Shown here piece by piece: positions 33,006 to 41,462 of a stretch of 64,000 bases of DNA. Each line of letters starts with the position of its first letter. The first letter of the stretch is position 1. Under the pieces are notes generated by a model. That model saw only the letters and a program-made list of their open reading frames with translations, was not told the DNA's origin and ran no database searches. Source of the DNA: Rhizobium sp. BK251 (lineage in GTDB: Bacteria; Pseudomonadota; Alphaproteobacteria; Rhizobiales; Rhizobiaceae); the NCBI RefSeq assembly GCF_004345245.1, contig NZ_SLUQ01000002.1, positions 496,001 through 560,000 on the forward strand. Direction: 5' to 3'. The position numbers were made by a program, and so were the translations under genes.

Positions 33006-34066
33006 GTTCATCCGAAAAGCCGATCCGCGTTCTCGTCGCCGGACTCGGCAACATGGGCCGCAGCCACGCGCTCGCCTATCACAACAATCCGGGCTTCGAG
33101 ATCGTCGGCCTCGTCAATCGTTCGAAGCCCGTGCTGGCGCCGGAGCTTTCCGGCTACGAGATCCATCCCGACTTCAGGAAGGCGCTTGCCGAGCTGAAGC
33201 CGGACCTCTGCTCGATCAACACCTATTCCGACAGCCATGCCGACTATGCGGTTGCCGCCTTCGAGGCCGGATGCGACGTGTTTGTCGAAAAGCCGCTGGC
33301 GACGACGGTTGCCGACGCAGAGCGCGTGGTTGCCGCAGCGAAGGCGGCAGGGCGCAAGCTGGTGATTGGCTATATCCTGCGTCACCACCCCTCATGGGTG
33401 CGGCTGATCGCGGAAGCCCGCAAGCTCGGCGGCCCCTATGTCTTCCGCATGAACCTGAACCAGCAGTCGAGCGGGCCGACCTGGGAAACGCACAAGTCGC
33501 TGATGAAGACGACATCGCCGATCGTCGATTGCGGCGTGCATTATGTCGACGTCATGTGTCAGATCACCGATGCCAAGCCTGTCGAGGTGCGCGGCATGGG
33601 CCTGCGCATGTCGCAAGAGATCGCGCCGGACATGTACAACTACGGCCATCTGCAGGTGATGTTCGAAGACGGATCGGTCGGCTGGTATGAGGCCGCCTGG
33701 GGGCCGATGATCTCGGAGACGGCCTTCTTCGTGAAGGACGTCATGTCGCCGAACGGCGCGGTTTCGATCGTCATGGACCCCAATGCAAAGTCCGACGACA
33801 TCGACACGCATACGAAGACCTCGGTGATCCGGCTGCATACGGCGGAAACCGGGCCCGACGGCAAGTTCATCCGCCCGGACCAGGACATGAGAATGGACGG
33901 AGAGCCGGGCCACCAGGAGCTCTGCGACCTCGAGCAGGCTTTCATGCTGAAGGCCATCCGCGAGGACCTGGACCTCGGCCGCCACATGGCGGATGCGGTC
34001 CAGTCGCTTCGCATCTGCCTTGCCGCCGACGAGAGCGTGCGCACCGGCAAACCCGTCAAGCTGTGA
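33002..34066 (+). CDS. Gfo/Idh/MocA family oxidoreductase
   Basis: NAD(P)-dependent sugar dehydrogenase of 354 residues. The Rossmann motif is VLVAGLGNMGRSHAL and the catalytic lysine is in VFVEKPLATTVADAE. The C-terminal domain has VDCGVHYVDVMCQI, with the histidine seen in this family. The GTG at 33002 overlaps the permease stop (GTGA). Embedded between permease and ATPase genes, it most likely oxidises or epimerises the imported sugar in the cytoplasm. The substrate is unknown. Confidence 0.9.
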   Translation: MSSSEKPIRVLVAGLGNMGRSHALAYHNNPGFEIVGLVNRSKPVLAPELSGYEIHPDFRKALAELKPDLCSINTYSDSHADYAVAAFEAGCDVFVEKPLATTVADAERVVAAAKAAGRKLVIGYILRHHPSWVRLIAEARKLGGPYVFRMNLNQQSSGPTWETHKSLMKTTSPIVDCGVHYVDVMCQITDAKPVEVRGMGLRMSQEIAPDMYNYGHLQVMFEDGSVGWYEAAWGPMISETAFFVKDVMSPNGAVSIVMDPNAKSDDIDTHTKTSVIRLHTAETGPDGKFIRPDQDMRMDGEPGHQELCDLEQAFMLKAIREDLDLGRHMADAVQSLRICLAADESVRTGKPVKL

Positions 34067-34097
34067 CGGGCCGGTCAAACTGTAAGGGTTAGGAATA

Positions 34098-35099
34098 GTG
34101 GGATCGCTTCAACTCAAATCCATCCGCAAGGCCTATGGCACGCACGAGGTGCTGAAGGGCATCGACCTCGAAGTGAAGGACGGCGAATTCGTCATCTTCG
34201 TCGGACCCTCCGGCTGCGGCAAGTCGACCCTTCTGCGTAGCATCGCGGGGCTCGAAGACGTGACCTCCGGCGCCGTCGTCATCAACGGCAAGGACGTGAC
34301 GGTGACGCCGCCTGCCAAGCGCGGCATCGCCATGGTGTTCCAATCCTACGCGCTCTATCCGCACCTGACGGTCAAGGACAATATGGGCCTCGGGCTGAAG
34401 CAGGCCGGGACGGCCAAGGAGGAGATCGACAAGCGGGTGACGAAGGCATCGAACATGCTGTCGCTTGCGCCCTATCTCGCCCGGCGGCCGGCCGAGCTTT
34501 CCGGCGGCCAGCGCCAGCGCGTTGCGATCGGCCGCTCCATCGTGCGCGAGCCGGATCTTTTCCTCTTCGACGAGCCGCTGTCGAACCTCGATGCGGCGTT
34601 GCGCGTCCAGACCCGCCTCGAGATCGCCCGCCTGCACCGGAGCCTGAAGGCGACGATGATCTACGTCACGCACGACCAGGTGGAGGCGATGACGCTCGCC
34701 GACAAGATCGTGGTGCTGAATGCCGGCGCGATCGAGCAGATCGGCTCGCCGATGGAGCTCTACAACCGTCCGGCCAACACCTTCGTCGCCGGCTTCATCG
34801 GCTCGCCGCAGATGAATTTCATTCCGGCCGACAAGCTCGATGACGCCAGCGCCAAGACGATCGGCATCCGTCCCGAGCACATAACGCTGTCGCGCGAAGG
34901 GGGAACATGGGCTGCCAAGGTCGTCCACGTCGAGCATCTCGGCGCCGACACGATCATCTACCTCGAATCCGAACAGTGCGGCCTGATCACGGTGCGTCTC
35001 TTCGGCGAGCACAAGTACGAGCCGGACGAGATCGTTCATGCGACGCCTGATCGGGGGCATATGCATCGCTTCGACGCGAATGACCGGGCGATCCGCTGA
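34098..35099 (+). CDS. Carbohydrate ABC transporter ATP-binding protein (UgpC/MsmK-like)
   Basis: ATPase of the sugar importer, 333 residues. Walker A is GPSGCGKST, the Q-loop [13 protein letters not shown], signature [15 protein letters not shown], Walker [15 protein letters not shown] and switch [13 protein letters not shown]-terminal TOBE-type domain follows ([11 protein letters not shown]). The start is a GTG with AGGA five bases upstream. It is somewhat shorter than the usual 355-370 residues of this class. Last gene of the operon, followed by a hairpin. Confidence 0.92.
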   Translation: MGSLQLKSIRKAYGTHEVLKGIDLEVKDGEFVIFVGPSGCGKSTLLRSIAGLEDVTSGAVVINGKDVTVTPPAKRGIAMVFQSYALYPHLTVKDNMGLGLKQAGTAKEEIDKRVTKASNMLSLAPYLARRPAELSGGQRQRVAIGRSIVREPDLFLFDEPLSNLDAALRVQTRLEIARLHRSLKATMIYVTHDQVEAMTLADKIVVLNAGAIEQIGSPMELYNRPANTFVAGFIGSPQMNFIPADKLDDASAKTIGIRPEHITLSREGGTWAAKVVHVEHLGADTIIYLESEQCGLITVRLFGEHKYEPDEIVHATPDRGHMHRFDANDRAIR

Positions 35100-35101
35100 G
35101 A

Positions 35102-35152
35102 GCCGGAGGAGATTGCAGGTCGCGTTGAGCTGCAAATCTAATCGGCTCCGGC
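35102..35152. terminator. Long imperfect hairpin after the sugar ABC operon
   Basis: GCCGGAG (35102-35108) pairs with CTCCGGC (35146-35152), and the inner arms AGATTGCAG (35110-35118) and CTGCAAATCT (35130-35139) extend the stem around small bulges. There is no T-run. It probably marks the operon end or protects its 3' end. Confidence 0.4.
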
Positions 35153-35165
35153 ACAGCTTGCTTCT

Positions 35166-35280
35166 CCGTCATTCCGGCCTTGAGCCGGAATCCAGCCAGC
35201 CGCGCGTCTGCGCGGCAAAAGAGTCTTTCGCGATCAAGGACTTGATCGCGCTGGATACCGGCGCGAGGCCGGTATGACGG
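35166..35280. repeat. RIME-like intergenic mosaic element with terminal inverted repeats
   Basis: A 115-bp element bounded by CCGTCATTCCGG (35166-35177) and CCGGTATGACGG (35269-35280). It contains internal palindromes, for example CCGGCCTTGAGCCGG and CGCGCGTCTGCGCG-type arms, and GCGATCAAGGACTTGATCGC. The layout matches Rhizobium-specific intergenic mosaic elements. A related copy lies inverted at 51564-51692. No coding function. Confidence 0.75.
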
Positions 35281-35384
35281 CGGTGGGTATTCTGCTGCTC
35301 TCCAAACAATCAATCGAGTTGAGGGCTTTGTCCGCAGCGTGAGGCGCCGTCCAGCGGCGCCTCTTGTGTTGATGGGACTTCAAC

Positions 35385-36446
35385 TCAATCGCGGATAACG
35401 AGCAGATCGGCTGCCATGAAGCGCAGGGTCACGGTTTCCCCAGCCTGCGGCGGGGTGACGCCGGGGCTGTTGAACATGTCGAAGGAAATGACGTTGCCGC
35501 CGACATTCATCCGGGTGCGGATGACCGAGCCGAGGAAGTGGGCGGAGACGACCTCACCGGTCAGCGCCGTATCGCTCTTGATGTCTTCCGATAGCGAGCC
35601 CGCTTCCGGACGCAGCGCCAGCTGGACCGTGTCTCCCGCCTTGTAGGTCTGCACCGACTGCCTCAGCGTCACGCCCTGGTTGCCGATCTGGATGCGGTTT
35701 GCGGCCGGGTCGACCACCTTCGCCTCGATGAGGTTCAGCGTGCCGACGAACGAGGCGACGAAACGCGTGGCCGGCGTGTTGTAGATCTCGAAGGGCGAGC
35801 CGATCTGGTCCGCCTTGCCGGCATTCATGACGACGATGCGGTCGGAGATCGAGAGCGCTTCTTCCTGGTCGTGGGTGACGAAGACGGTGGTGATGCCCAG
35901 CTGCCGCTGGATCGCACGGATTTCCTCGCGCAGCGATACGCGGATCTTGGCGTCGAGCGCCGAGAGCGGCTCGTCGAGGAGCAGGACCTGCGGCTTGACG
36001 GCAAGCGCACGGGCGAGGGCCACGCGCTGCTGCTGGCCGCCTGACATCTGGTAGGGATAGCGGTCCGCCAGATGGTCGAGCTTGATGAGGCCGAGCATTT
36101 CCTTGACGCGGGCGTCGATCTCCGTCTTCGGAGTGCCGGCGACCTTGAGGCCGAAGGCGACGTTGTCGTGCACCGTCATGTTCGGAAAGAGCGCGTAGGC
36201 CTGGAACACCATGCCGATGTTGCGCTGGTTCGGCTTCAGCGGACGTTGGTCCTTGCCGTTGATGGTGAGCGTGCCGCCGGTCGGCGTTTCGAAGCCGGCG
36301 ATCATGCGCAGGACCGTCGTCTTGCCGCAGCCAGACGGGCCGAGGAACGAGACGAACTCGCCTTTTTCGATGTTCATGTTGAAGTTTTTGACGACCTGGA
36401 CCTGGCCGAAGGACTTCTGGATGTTGCTGAGTGTAAGAAAAGACAT
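35385..36446 (-). CDS. ABC transporter ATP-binding protein (polyamine/iron/phosphonate class, PotA-like)
   Basis: ATPase of 353 residues. Walker A is GPSGCGKTTVLRMI, Q-loop GMVFQAYALFPNM, signature MSGGQQQRVALARAL, Walker B LLLDEPLSALDAKI and switch VTHDQEEALSI. A C-terminal TOBE_2 domain follows. It is the last gene of a minus-strand operon with two permeases and a binding protein. Family members move putrescine/spermidine, ferric iron or 2-aminoethylphosphonate. The adjacent gamma-glutamyl cluster suggests an amine-containing substrate, which is inference. Confidence 0.91.
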   Translation of the reverse strand: MSFLTLSNIQKSFGQVQVVKNFNMNIEKGEFVSFLGPSGCGKTTVLRMIAGFETPTGGTLTINGKDQRPLKPNQRNIGMVFQAYALFPNMTVHDNVAFGLKVAGTPKTEIDARVKEMLGLIKLDHLADRYPYQMSGGQQQRVALARALAVKPQVLLLDEPLSALDAKIRVSLREEIRAIQRQLGITTVFVTHDQEEALSISDRIVVMNAGKADQIGSPFEIYNTPATRFVASFVGTLNLIEAKVVDPAANRIQIGNQGVTLRQSVQTYKAGDTVQLALRPEAGSLSEDIKSDTALTGEVVSAHFLGSVIRTRMNVGGNVISFDMFNSPGVTPPQAGETVTLRFMAADLLVIRD

Positions 36447-36458
36447 GAGCCGAATACC

Positions 36459-37247
36459 TTAAGCCTTTGCCGGGGCGGCTTTGCCGAAGCGGGAAACGAG
36501 GTTGAGCAGGCCCATGCTGAGCCATGTGATCGCAAAAGCGATGACCGCGAGCGCCGAAGGCTCGTAAGCCCTGTTGGCGCCGACAAGCTGCAGATAGGGA
36601 CCGAAGGCGGGGCGGTTGAGGAGCGCGGCCATGGTGAATTCGCCCATGACGATCGCGAGCGTGATGAAGGCGCCCGAGAGAACACCGCTCATGACATTGG
36701 GGAAGATGCAGCGAACCATGATTGTCGTCCAGCTTGCGCCCAGGCTCTCGGCGGCTTCCGTTAGCGTGCGGACGTCGATGGCGCGCATGGCGGTGTCGAC
36801 GGCGCGGTACATGTAGGGCAGCGAGAGCGTGATGTACGAGCACACGAGAAGGATGTTCGTGCCGGTCGTGTAGCCCGTGAGCGGCAGGATCGACGACGAG
36901 TTGTACAGGCGCAAATACCCGAAGACGATGACGATTGCCGGGATAACCAGAGGCAGGAGGGTGATGAACTCCACGACCTGGCGCATCTGCGGCAGGCGTA
37001 GCCGCACCCAATAGGCCGTGGGCACGACGAGCAGCATGCCGAAGATGATGGTAAGCAGCGCCATCAACATCGAATAGCCGAAGGTCTCGCGGAACTGGGC
37101 CTCGGAAAAGACCGACCGGTAAGCGTCGAAGCTGTAGGTGCCGCGCCGCATACGCAGCGAGAACTCGATCGTGCCGATGAGAGGAATGACGAAATAGGAT
37201 GCGCCCAGGATTATGGCGATCCAGGCGCCGAGACGTTGTGCCTTCAT
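36459..37247 (-). CDS. ABC transporter permease (PotC/PhnV-like)
   Basis: Inner-membrane permease of 262 residues, with six helices and the coupling loop TEAAESLGASWTTIMVRCIFP. The ATG at 37247 overlaps the stop of the preceding permease gene (ATGA); a GTG three codons earlier is possible. It forms the channel with the next permease and the PotA-like ATPase. Confidence 0.9.
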   Translation of the reverse strand: MKAQRLGAWIAIILGASYFVIPLIGTIEFSLRMRRGTYSFDAYRSVFSEAQFRETFGYSMLMALLTIIFGMLLVVPTAYWVRLRLPQMRQVVEFITLLPLVIPAIVIVFGYLRLYNSSSILPLTGYTTGTNILLVCSYITLSLPYMYRAVDTAMRAIDVRTLTEAAESLGASWTTIMVRCIFPNVMSGVLSGAFITLAIVMGEFTMAALLNRPAFGPYLQLVGANRAYEPSALAVIAFAITWLSMGLLNLVSRFGKAAPAKA

Positions 37248-38146
37248 TTTTGCCACCGTTCAGCGCGCATGCGCAGCATGAGATAAAGGACGTTGGAGAC
37301 ACCGGTGATGACGATCATGCCGAGCGCGATCGCATAGCCAAGATTGGCGTTGTGGAGAACGTCGCCGCGGATCTGCGCATAAAGCAGGATCGGGACGATG
37401 TTCAGTGAACTGCCGGTCAAGGCGTAGGCTGTCGCGATGGCGCCGAAGGCGTTTGCAAACAGGAGCAGTGTCGTGCCGAGCAGGCTCGGCCAGAGGATAG
37501 GCAGGGCAACCATCGTCCAGTACTGGCGGTTGGTTGCGCCGAGGATTTCCGCGGCTTCGCGCCACTCCTTCTTCATGCCGTCGAGCGCCGGCGTCAGGAT
37601 CAGCACCATCAGCGGGATCTGGAAATAGATGTAGGTGATGGTGAGGCCGAAGAAGCTCAGCAGGTTGAAGCCGGTGCCGTAGAGATTGAAGCCGAACCAG
37701 TCGCGCAGAAACAGCGTCACGAGGCCCGTGCGTCCGAGTGTGGCGAGGAAGGCAAAGGCCAGCGGAACGCCGGCGAAATTGGAGGCGACACCGGAAAAAG
37801 TGAGCAGCGACGAGCGCACCCACGACGGAAGACCGCCGAGAACGATCGCCCAGGCTAGGAAAAAGCCGATCACCGCGCCGCCGACCGCAGACGCGACCGA
37901 GACACGAATACTGATCCAGTAAGCACCCATAATGGATGGCGTAAAAAGGTCCCCGATATTCTTCAGGGTAAAATCGCCCTCAGGCGTCAGAAAGGCGCCG
38001 GCAACGAGATAAAGGGTCGGAACGATGAGAAAAAGCAGCGCGAAGATGGTGAAGGGCAGGATGCCCAGCCAGTCGATCACGCGGTCCTTGTTGATCATCG
38101 GCGCCGTATTAGCCATTGGTGTTGAAACAGTGCTCATCAAGCTCAT
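37244..38146 (-). CDS. ABC transporter permease (PotB/PhnU-like)
   Basis: Inner-membrane permease of 300 residues. Hydrophobic helix LPFTIFALLFLIVPTLYLVA opens it, and the EAA loop is EWREAAEILGATNRQYW followed by ALPILWPSLLGTTLLLF. Starts at 38146 or, three codons later, at 38137 are both possible; neither has a strong ribosome site. A terminator lies between it and the binding-protein gene, so permease expression should be lower than that of the binding protein. Confidence 0.9.
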   Translation of the reverse strand: MSLMSTVSTPMANTAPMINKDRVIDWLGILPFTIFALLFLIVPTLYLVAGAFLTPEGDFTLKNIGDLFTPSIMGAYWISIRVSVASAVGGAVIGFFLAWAIVLGGLPSWVRSSLLTFSGVASNFAGVPLAFAFLATLGRTGLVTLFLRDWFGFNLYGTGFNLLSFFGLTITYIYFQIPLMVLILTPALDGMKKEWREAAEILGATNRQYWTMVALPILWPSLLGTTLLLFANAFGAIATAYALTGSSLNIVPILLYAQIRGDVLHNANLGYAIALGMIVITGVSNVLYLMLRMRAERWQK

Positions 38147-38164
38147 CCAAGGGGGCGTTGGCGA

Positions 38165-38196
38165 GGAAAAAAACCTCCCCGCCTTTCGGCGGGGAG
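38165..38196 (-). terminator. Intercistronic rho-independent terminator between binding-protein and permease genes
   Basis: A perfect 11-bp stem (ACCTCCCCGCC / GGCGGGGAGGT, 4-base loop) is followed on the minus strand by a run of six or more T. It stands directly after the binding-protein gene and before the two permeases and ATPase. It likely ends most transcripts, giving excess binding protein. Confidence 0.85.
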
Positions 38197-38209
38197 GTCG
38201 GGTCAGGTC

Positions 38210-39313
38210 TTACTGAACGTTGGCTCCGACGACGGAGTCCCAGCTCGTCGTGATGGCTTGCTTGCCTGCTGCCTGCTCTTCGAGCGTCGGGAACACGGCC
38301 TTTTCGTAGGCAGCGGCCGGCGGCAGCGCGTCGAGGAGGTCCTTCGGGATCTTGTTGTTCTTGGCAAGATCGTTGAAGCGGATCGGGTGGCAATAGCCCT
38401 TCAGCCAGCCGAGCTGACCTTCGTCCGAATAGAGGTATTCCATCCAGAGCTTCGCAGCGTTCGGGTGCGGGGCAAATGCCGAGATCGCCTGGACGTAAAC
38501 GCCGGCAACGACGCCGGTCTTCGGAACGACGACTTCAAACGGCGGGTTGCCCTTCAGGCCGGAGCCCCAGGACAGGGCGTTGTAGTCCCAGGCGATGATG
38601 ATCGGCGTGGAACCCTGTGCAAACGGAGCAGCCTTGCCGGTGACGGGCACGAAATTGCCCTTCTTGTTGAGTTCCGCGAAGAACTGCAGACCAGCTTCGC
38701 CGGCCTTTGCGGCGTCGCCGCCCGAAGCGGAGAGGCCTGCAGCGTAAACGCCCTGTACGGCCTGGTTGGCGGTACGCGGGTCGCCTGCGAGTGCTACCAT
38801 GTTGGCATAGTCGCTCTTCTGGAGATCCGGCCAGTCAGCCGGCGATTCCTTGACGAGGTCCTTGTTCACCAGGAAGGAGAGGACGCCGTAGTAGTCGCCG
38901 TACCAGTAGCCGTCTGCATCCTTGGCGCTATCCGGAATGGAATCCCAGGTGGAGACCTTGTAGGGCTGGATCAGGCCATCGGCCTTTGCAGAGGGGCCGA
39001 AGGAGAGGCCGACGTCGATAACGTCAGGAGCCTGCGGGCCGGTGTTGCCCTTGTTGGCCTTGATCGCTTCGATTTCGTCGCCCGAACCGGCATCCGGGTT
39101 CAGTTCGTTGACTTCGAGACCATACTTGGCCTTGAAGCCTGCGATGACGTCGCCGTAGCCGCACCAGTCGTGGGGCAGTGCGATGGTCGTCAGCGTGCCT
39201 TCCTTCTTGGCGGCCGCGATCAGTTCTGCGCTCGGCTCAGCAGCGGCGATCGCGGTCGAGGCCACGATCATCGCAGTAGAGAGCGAGAGCATTTTGGAAA
39301 TGTTAGAGATCAC
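38210..39313 (-). CDS. ABC transporter periplasmic substrate-binding protein (PotD/iron/AEP-type)
   Basis: Type II binding protein of 367 residues with signal peptide (MLSLSTAMIVASTAIAAAEP). Mature features include ELIAAAKKEGTLTTIALP, APDVIDVGLSFGPSAKADG and a GVLSFLVNKDLV segment. The GTG at 39313 has AAGGAG seven bases upstream. It is the first gene of the operon and is directly downstream of, and codirectional with, the RpiR regulator gene. Ligand could be a polyamine, metal chelate or aminophosphonate; the sequence does not decide. Confidence 0.9.
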   Translation of the reverse strand: MISNISKMLSLSTAMIVASTAIAAAEPSAELIAAAKKEGTLTTIALPHDWCGYGDVIAGFKAKYGLEVNELNPDAGSGDEIEAIKANKGNTGPQAPDVIDVGLSFGPSAKADGLIQPYKVSTWDSIPDSAKDADGYWYGDYYGVLSFLVNKDLVKESPADWPDLQKSDYANMVALAGDPRTANQAVQGVYAAGLSASGGDAAKAGEAGLQFFAELNKKGNFVPVTGKAAPFAQGSTPIIIAWDYNALSWGSGLKGNPPFEVVVPKTGVVAGVYVQAISAFAPHPNAAKLWMEYLYSDEGQLGWLKGYCHPIRFNDLAKNNKIPKDLLDALPPAAAYEKAVFPTLEEQAAGKQAITTSWDSVVGANVQ

Positions 39314-39497
39314 TGTTGTTCTCCTTCGGGTTTCAGTGTCTGGCGATGCTGTTACTGACCTAACGTGAAGCTTGTGTGACAGATAGATGACGATAATTTA
39401 TCTATGAGCCGCAAGCATTTGTACTCAATGTTTCATTTGCGACACTCGCAACGATTGCGCGAAACGTCGCGGTGATTTGACTGAACTCTTTTTCCTC

Positions 39498-40370
39498 CTA
39501 CCCCAGCTTGCGGAAGAGCTGCGACTGTTCGAACAGACCCTCCAATGTCTTCATGCGCTCCTTTGTCTCGTCCCACATCGAGTTCTGCACGGCCTCGATG
39601 AGGGCCTCGACGATAAACATCGTGACGACGGATGAATCCCAGGCGGACGGCGCCTCGATCTGCACGCGAAACGTATGCCTTGCGTGCTTGGCGGCAGGCG
39701 ATGCCCATTGATCCGTGAAGACGATGATCTCGGCGCCGCGCTTGCGGGCGGCGGCGGCAAGGCTGACGATCTCATGCTCGTAGCGACGGATGTCGAAGAT
39801 GATCAGAATGTCGGCCGCATTCATATTGAGCGCGTATTGCGGCCATGAGCTGGAATTCGGCGACAGCAGCGTCGTACTCGGCCGGATGACCTGCATGTGC
39901 GTGAAGAAATATTCGGCGAGCGCCCCGGTGATGCGGCCGCCGACGAAATAGAGGCCGCGCTTGCGATCGGAAAGGAGTGCTGCGACGCTGTCGAAGGTCG
40001 CGGTATCGAGATCGGAGAGCGTCTGGCGCAGGTTGCCGATGATCGCGTCGGCGAAGCGGTTGAGGATGTGCGTTCCCGGAGCGTTCGAGGCCCAGCGGTC
40101 GTGCTTGGCAATCGGATTGGAGATGGTGGCTTCGACCTCCTGGTGGAGGCGCGCCTGGAAGTCGGGGTAGCCCTTGAAGCCGAGCTTCTGGACCATGCGG
40201 GCGACGGTGGGCGTCGAGACGCCGGCGTTTTCCGCCACCGTCGTGATGCTGCCGAGACCGGAAACCGGATAGTTGTCCAGGAGGCTTTCAGCCAACTGCC
40301 TCTCGGCGCGGGTCAACGCGTCGAAATGCGCATGGATTACGTCAGACACTGTCTTCGACGCAGTTGTCAC
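39498..40370 (-). CDS. RpiR family transcriptional regulator (HTH + SIS domain)
   Basis: Regulator of 290 residues. The N-terminal HTH_6 domain is visible as LTRAERQLAESLLDNYPVSG and AENAGVSTPTVARMVQKLGF. A C-terminal SIS domain (residues 125-260) with KRGLYFVGGRITGALAEYF and ADILIIFDIRRYEHEIVSLA normally binds a phosphosugar-like or other small ligand. I chose the GTG at 40370, with GGAG eight bases upstream, over a GTG at 40442. It lies between the ABC operon (same strand) and the divergent hydrolase/permease/gamma-glutamyl genes and probably regulates both. Confidence 0.9.
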   Translation of the reverse strand: MTTASKTVSDVIHAHFDALTRAERQLAESLLDNYPVSGLGSITTVAENAGVSTPTVARMVQKLGFKGYPDFQARLHQEVEATISNPIAKHDRWASNAPGTHILNRFADAIIGNLRQTLSDLDTATFDSVAALLSDRKRGLYFVGGRITGALAEYFFTHMQVIRPSTTLLSPNSSSWPQYALNMNAADILIIFDIRRYEHEIVSLAAAARKRGAEIIVFTDQWASPAAKHARHTFRVQIEAPSAWDSSVVTMFIVEALIEAVQNSMWDETKERMKTLEGLFEQSQLFRKLG

Positions 40371-40485
40371 CCTAATTGCTCCCCGGGATTGGCTTGTTTT
40401 GTTCCTCGCGCTTTCCTCAGCGCGCAGATGCCACTTTCCCACTGAAAGTTAACAACGCTGTCACAATCCATGTCAACTGTTGTCA

Positions 40486-40501
40486 TGAAAAGAAATTTTC
40501 A
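40486..40501. promoter_or_regulatory. TGAAAA-N4-TTTTCA inverted repeat, candidate RpiR operator
   Basis: Perfect 6-bp inverted repeat with a 4-base spacer, in the gap between the divergent RpiR and hydrolase genes. TTGACA (40510-40515) just downstream is a candidate -35 for the hydrolase operon, so binding here could hinder polymerase. TGAAA/TTTCA half-sites are common for RpiR proteins. The pairing is inferred. Confidence 0.5.
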
Positions 40502-40576
40502 GAGTGCGCTTGACACTTCCCGAAAGCTGAAGAATTCTTTTCTTATAAATATTTTATTAAGGCTGGCAGGGGGCCG

Positions 40577-41344
40577 ATGCTGGTTCGGCAGACGGTTTTG
40601 ACGGAGGCGGAAGGGGACTGCGTCGGTGTCGAAAGGCCCGATGGCAAGAGCCCGGTCCTGCTTATCTGCGAACATGCCTCCAACCGCATACCCATCCGCT
40701 TCGGCGATCTCGGGCTTTCCGAAGAGGCGCTTTCCAGCCATATCGCCTGGGACCCGGGTGCGCTTGCGGTAGCGCAGGGGATTTCGGCTGCGCTGGACGC
40801 CACACTGATACATCAGCGCTTCAGCCGTCTGATCTACGACTGCAACCGGCCGCCCGAATCACCGGGCGCCATGCCGGAGATGAGCGAAATCTACGCCGTG
40901 CCCGGAAATCAGGGCCTCTCCGACGAGGAGAAGACGGCGCGCACCGAAGCGATCTACATTCCTTTCCACCAACGCATACGCTCAATCATCGGCGAGCGCA
41001 GCGCGCGCGGACAGGACAGCGTCATCATGACGATGCACAGCTTTACGCCCGTCTACAACGGCAAGCCGAGACTGGTGGAACTCGGCATATTGCACGATAC
41101 GGACGACCGGCTGGCAAACCGGATGCTCGAAGCGGCAGCAGATGCACCGCTTTACAGGACAGAACGCAACGAGCCTTACGGGCCGACGGACGGCGTTACC
41201 CACACGCTGCGGCTCCATGGACTCGAAAACGGTCTGCGCAACGTGATGATCGAGGTCCGCAACGACCTCATCGGAGACAAGGTCGGCCAAGGGGTCGTGG
41301 CCGACTATCTCACGGGACTCCTTCAGAAGAGTCTCGAAGCTTAA
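40577..41344 (+). CDS. N-formylglutamate amidohydrolase family hydrolase
   Basis: Metal-dependent hydrolase of the FGase family, 255 residues. Family motifs are LLICEHASNRIPIRFG, FSRLIYDCNRPPESPG, MTMHSFTPVYNGKPR and NVMIEVRNDLIGD, which supply the His and Glu ligands of the metal site. FGase proper cleaves N-formylglutamate in histidine degradation, but no hut genes are near. As the first gene of a permease/gamma-glutamyl ligase/ALDH/ADH run, it may release glutamate from a gamma-glutamyl amide instead; this is inference. The ATG at 40577 has AGGGGG upstream. Confidence 0.87.
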   Translation: MLVRQTVLTEAEGDCVGVERPDGKSPVLLICEHASNRIPIRFGDLGLSEEALSSHIAWDPGALAVAQGISAALDATLIHQRFSRLIYDCNRPPESPGAMPEMSEIYAVPGNQGLSDEEKTARTEAIYIPFHQRIRSIIGERSARGQDSVIMTMHSFTPVYNGKPRLVELGILHDTDDRLANRMLEAAADAPLYRTERNEPYGPTDGVTHTLRLHGLENGLRNVMIEVRNDLIGDKVGQGVVADYLTGLLQKSLEA

Positions 41345-41462
41345 AACAGAAAGACCCCAGGGAGCAGTTTAGCTGCGTTCAGGCCATCGGTGAAAAAACG
41401 CCGCGGGCCGCTTGCACGGGATGATCCGCAATTCCGCGGATGATCGGTTACAGGGGGAAGTC

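Noticed and set aside
35554..37302. A 582-codon minus-strand frame overlapping the PotA-like and permease genes
   Set aside because: It is an alternate frame of two well-recognised genes, with Arg/His-rich nonsense composition.
40577..41344. Histidine utilisation hutG
   Set aside because: The family is right, but no hutH/U/I genes are near and the context is a gamma-glutamyl amine cluster.
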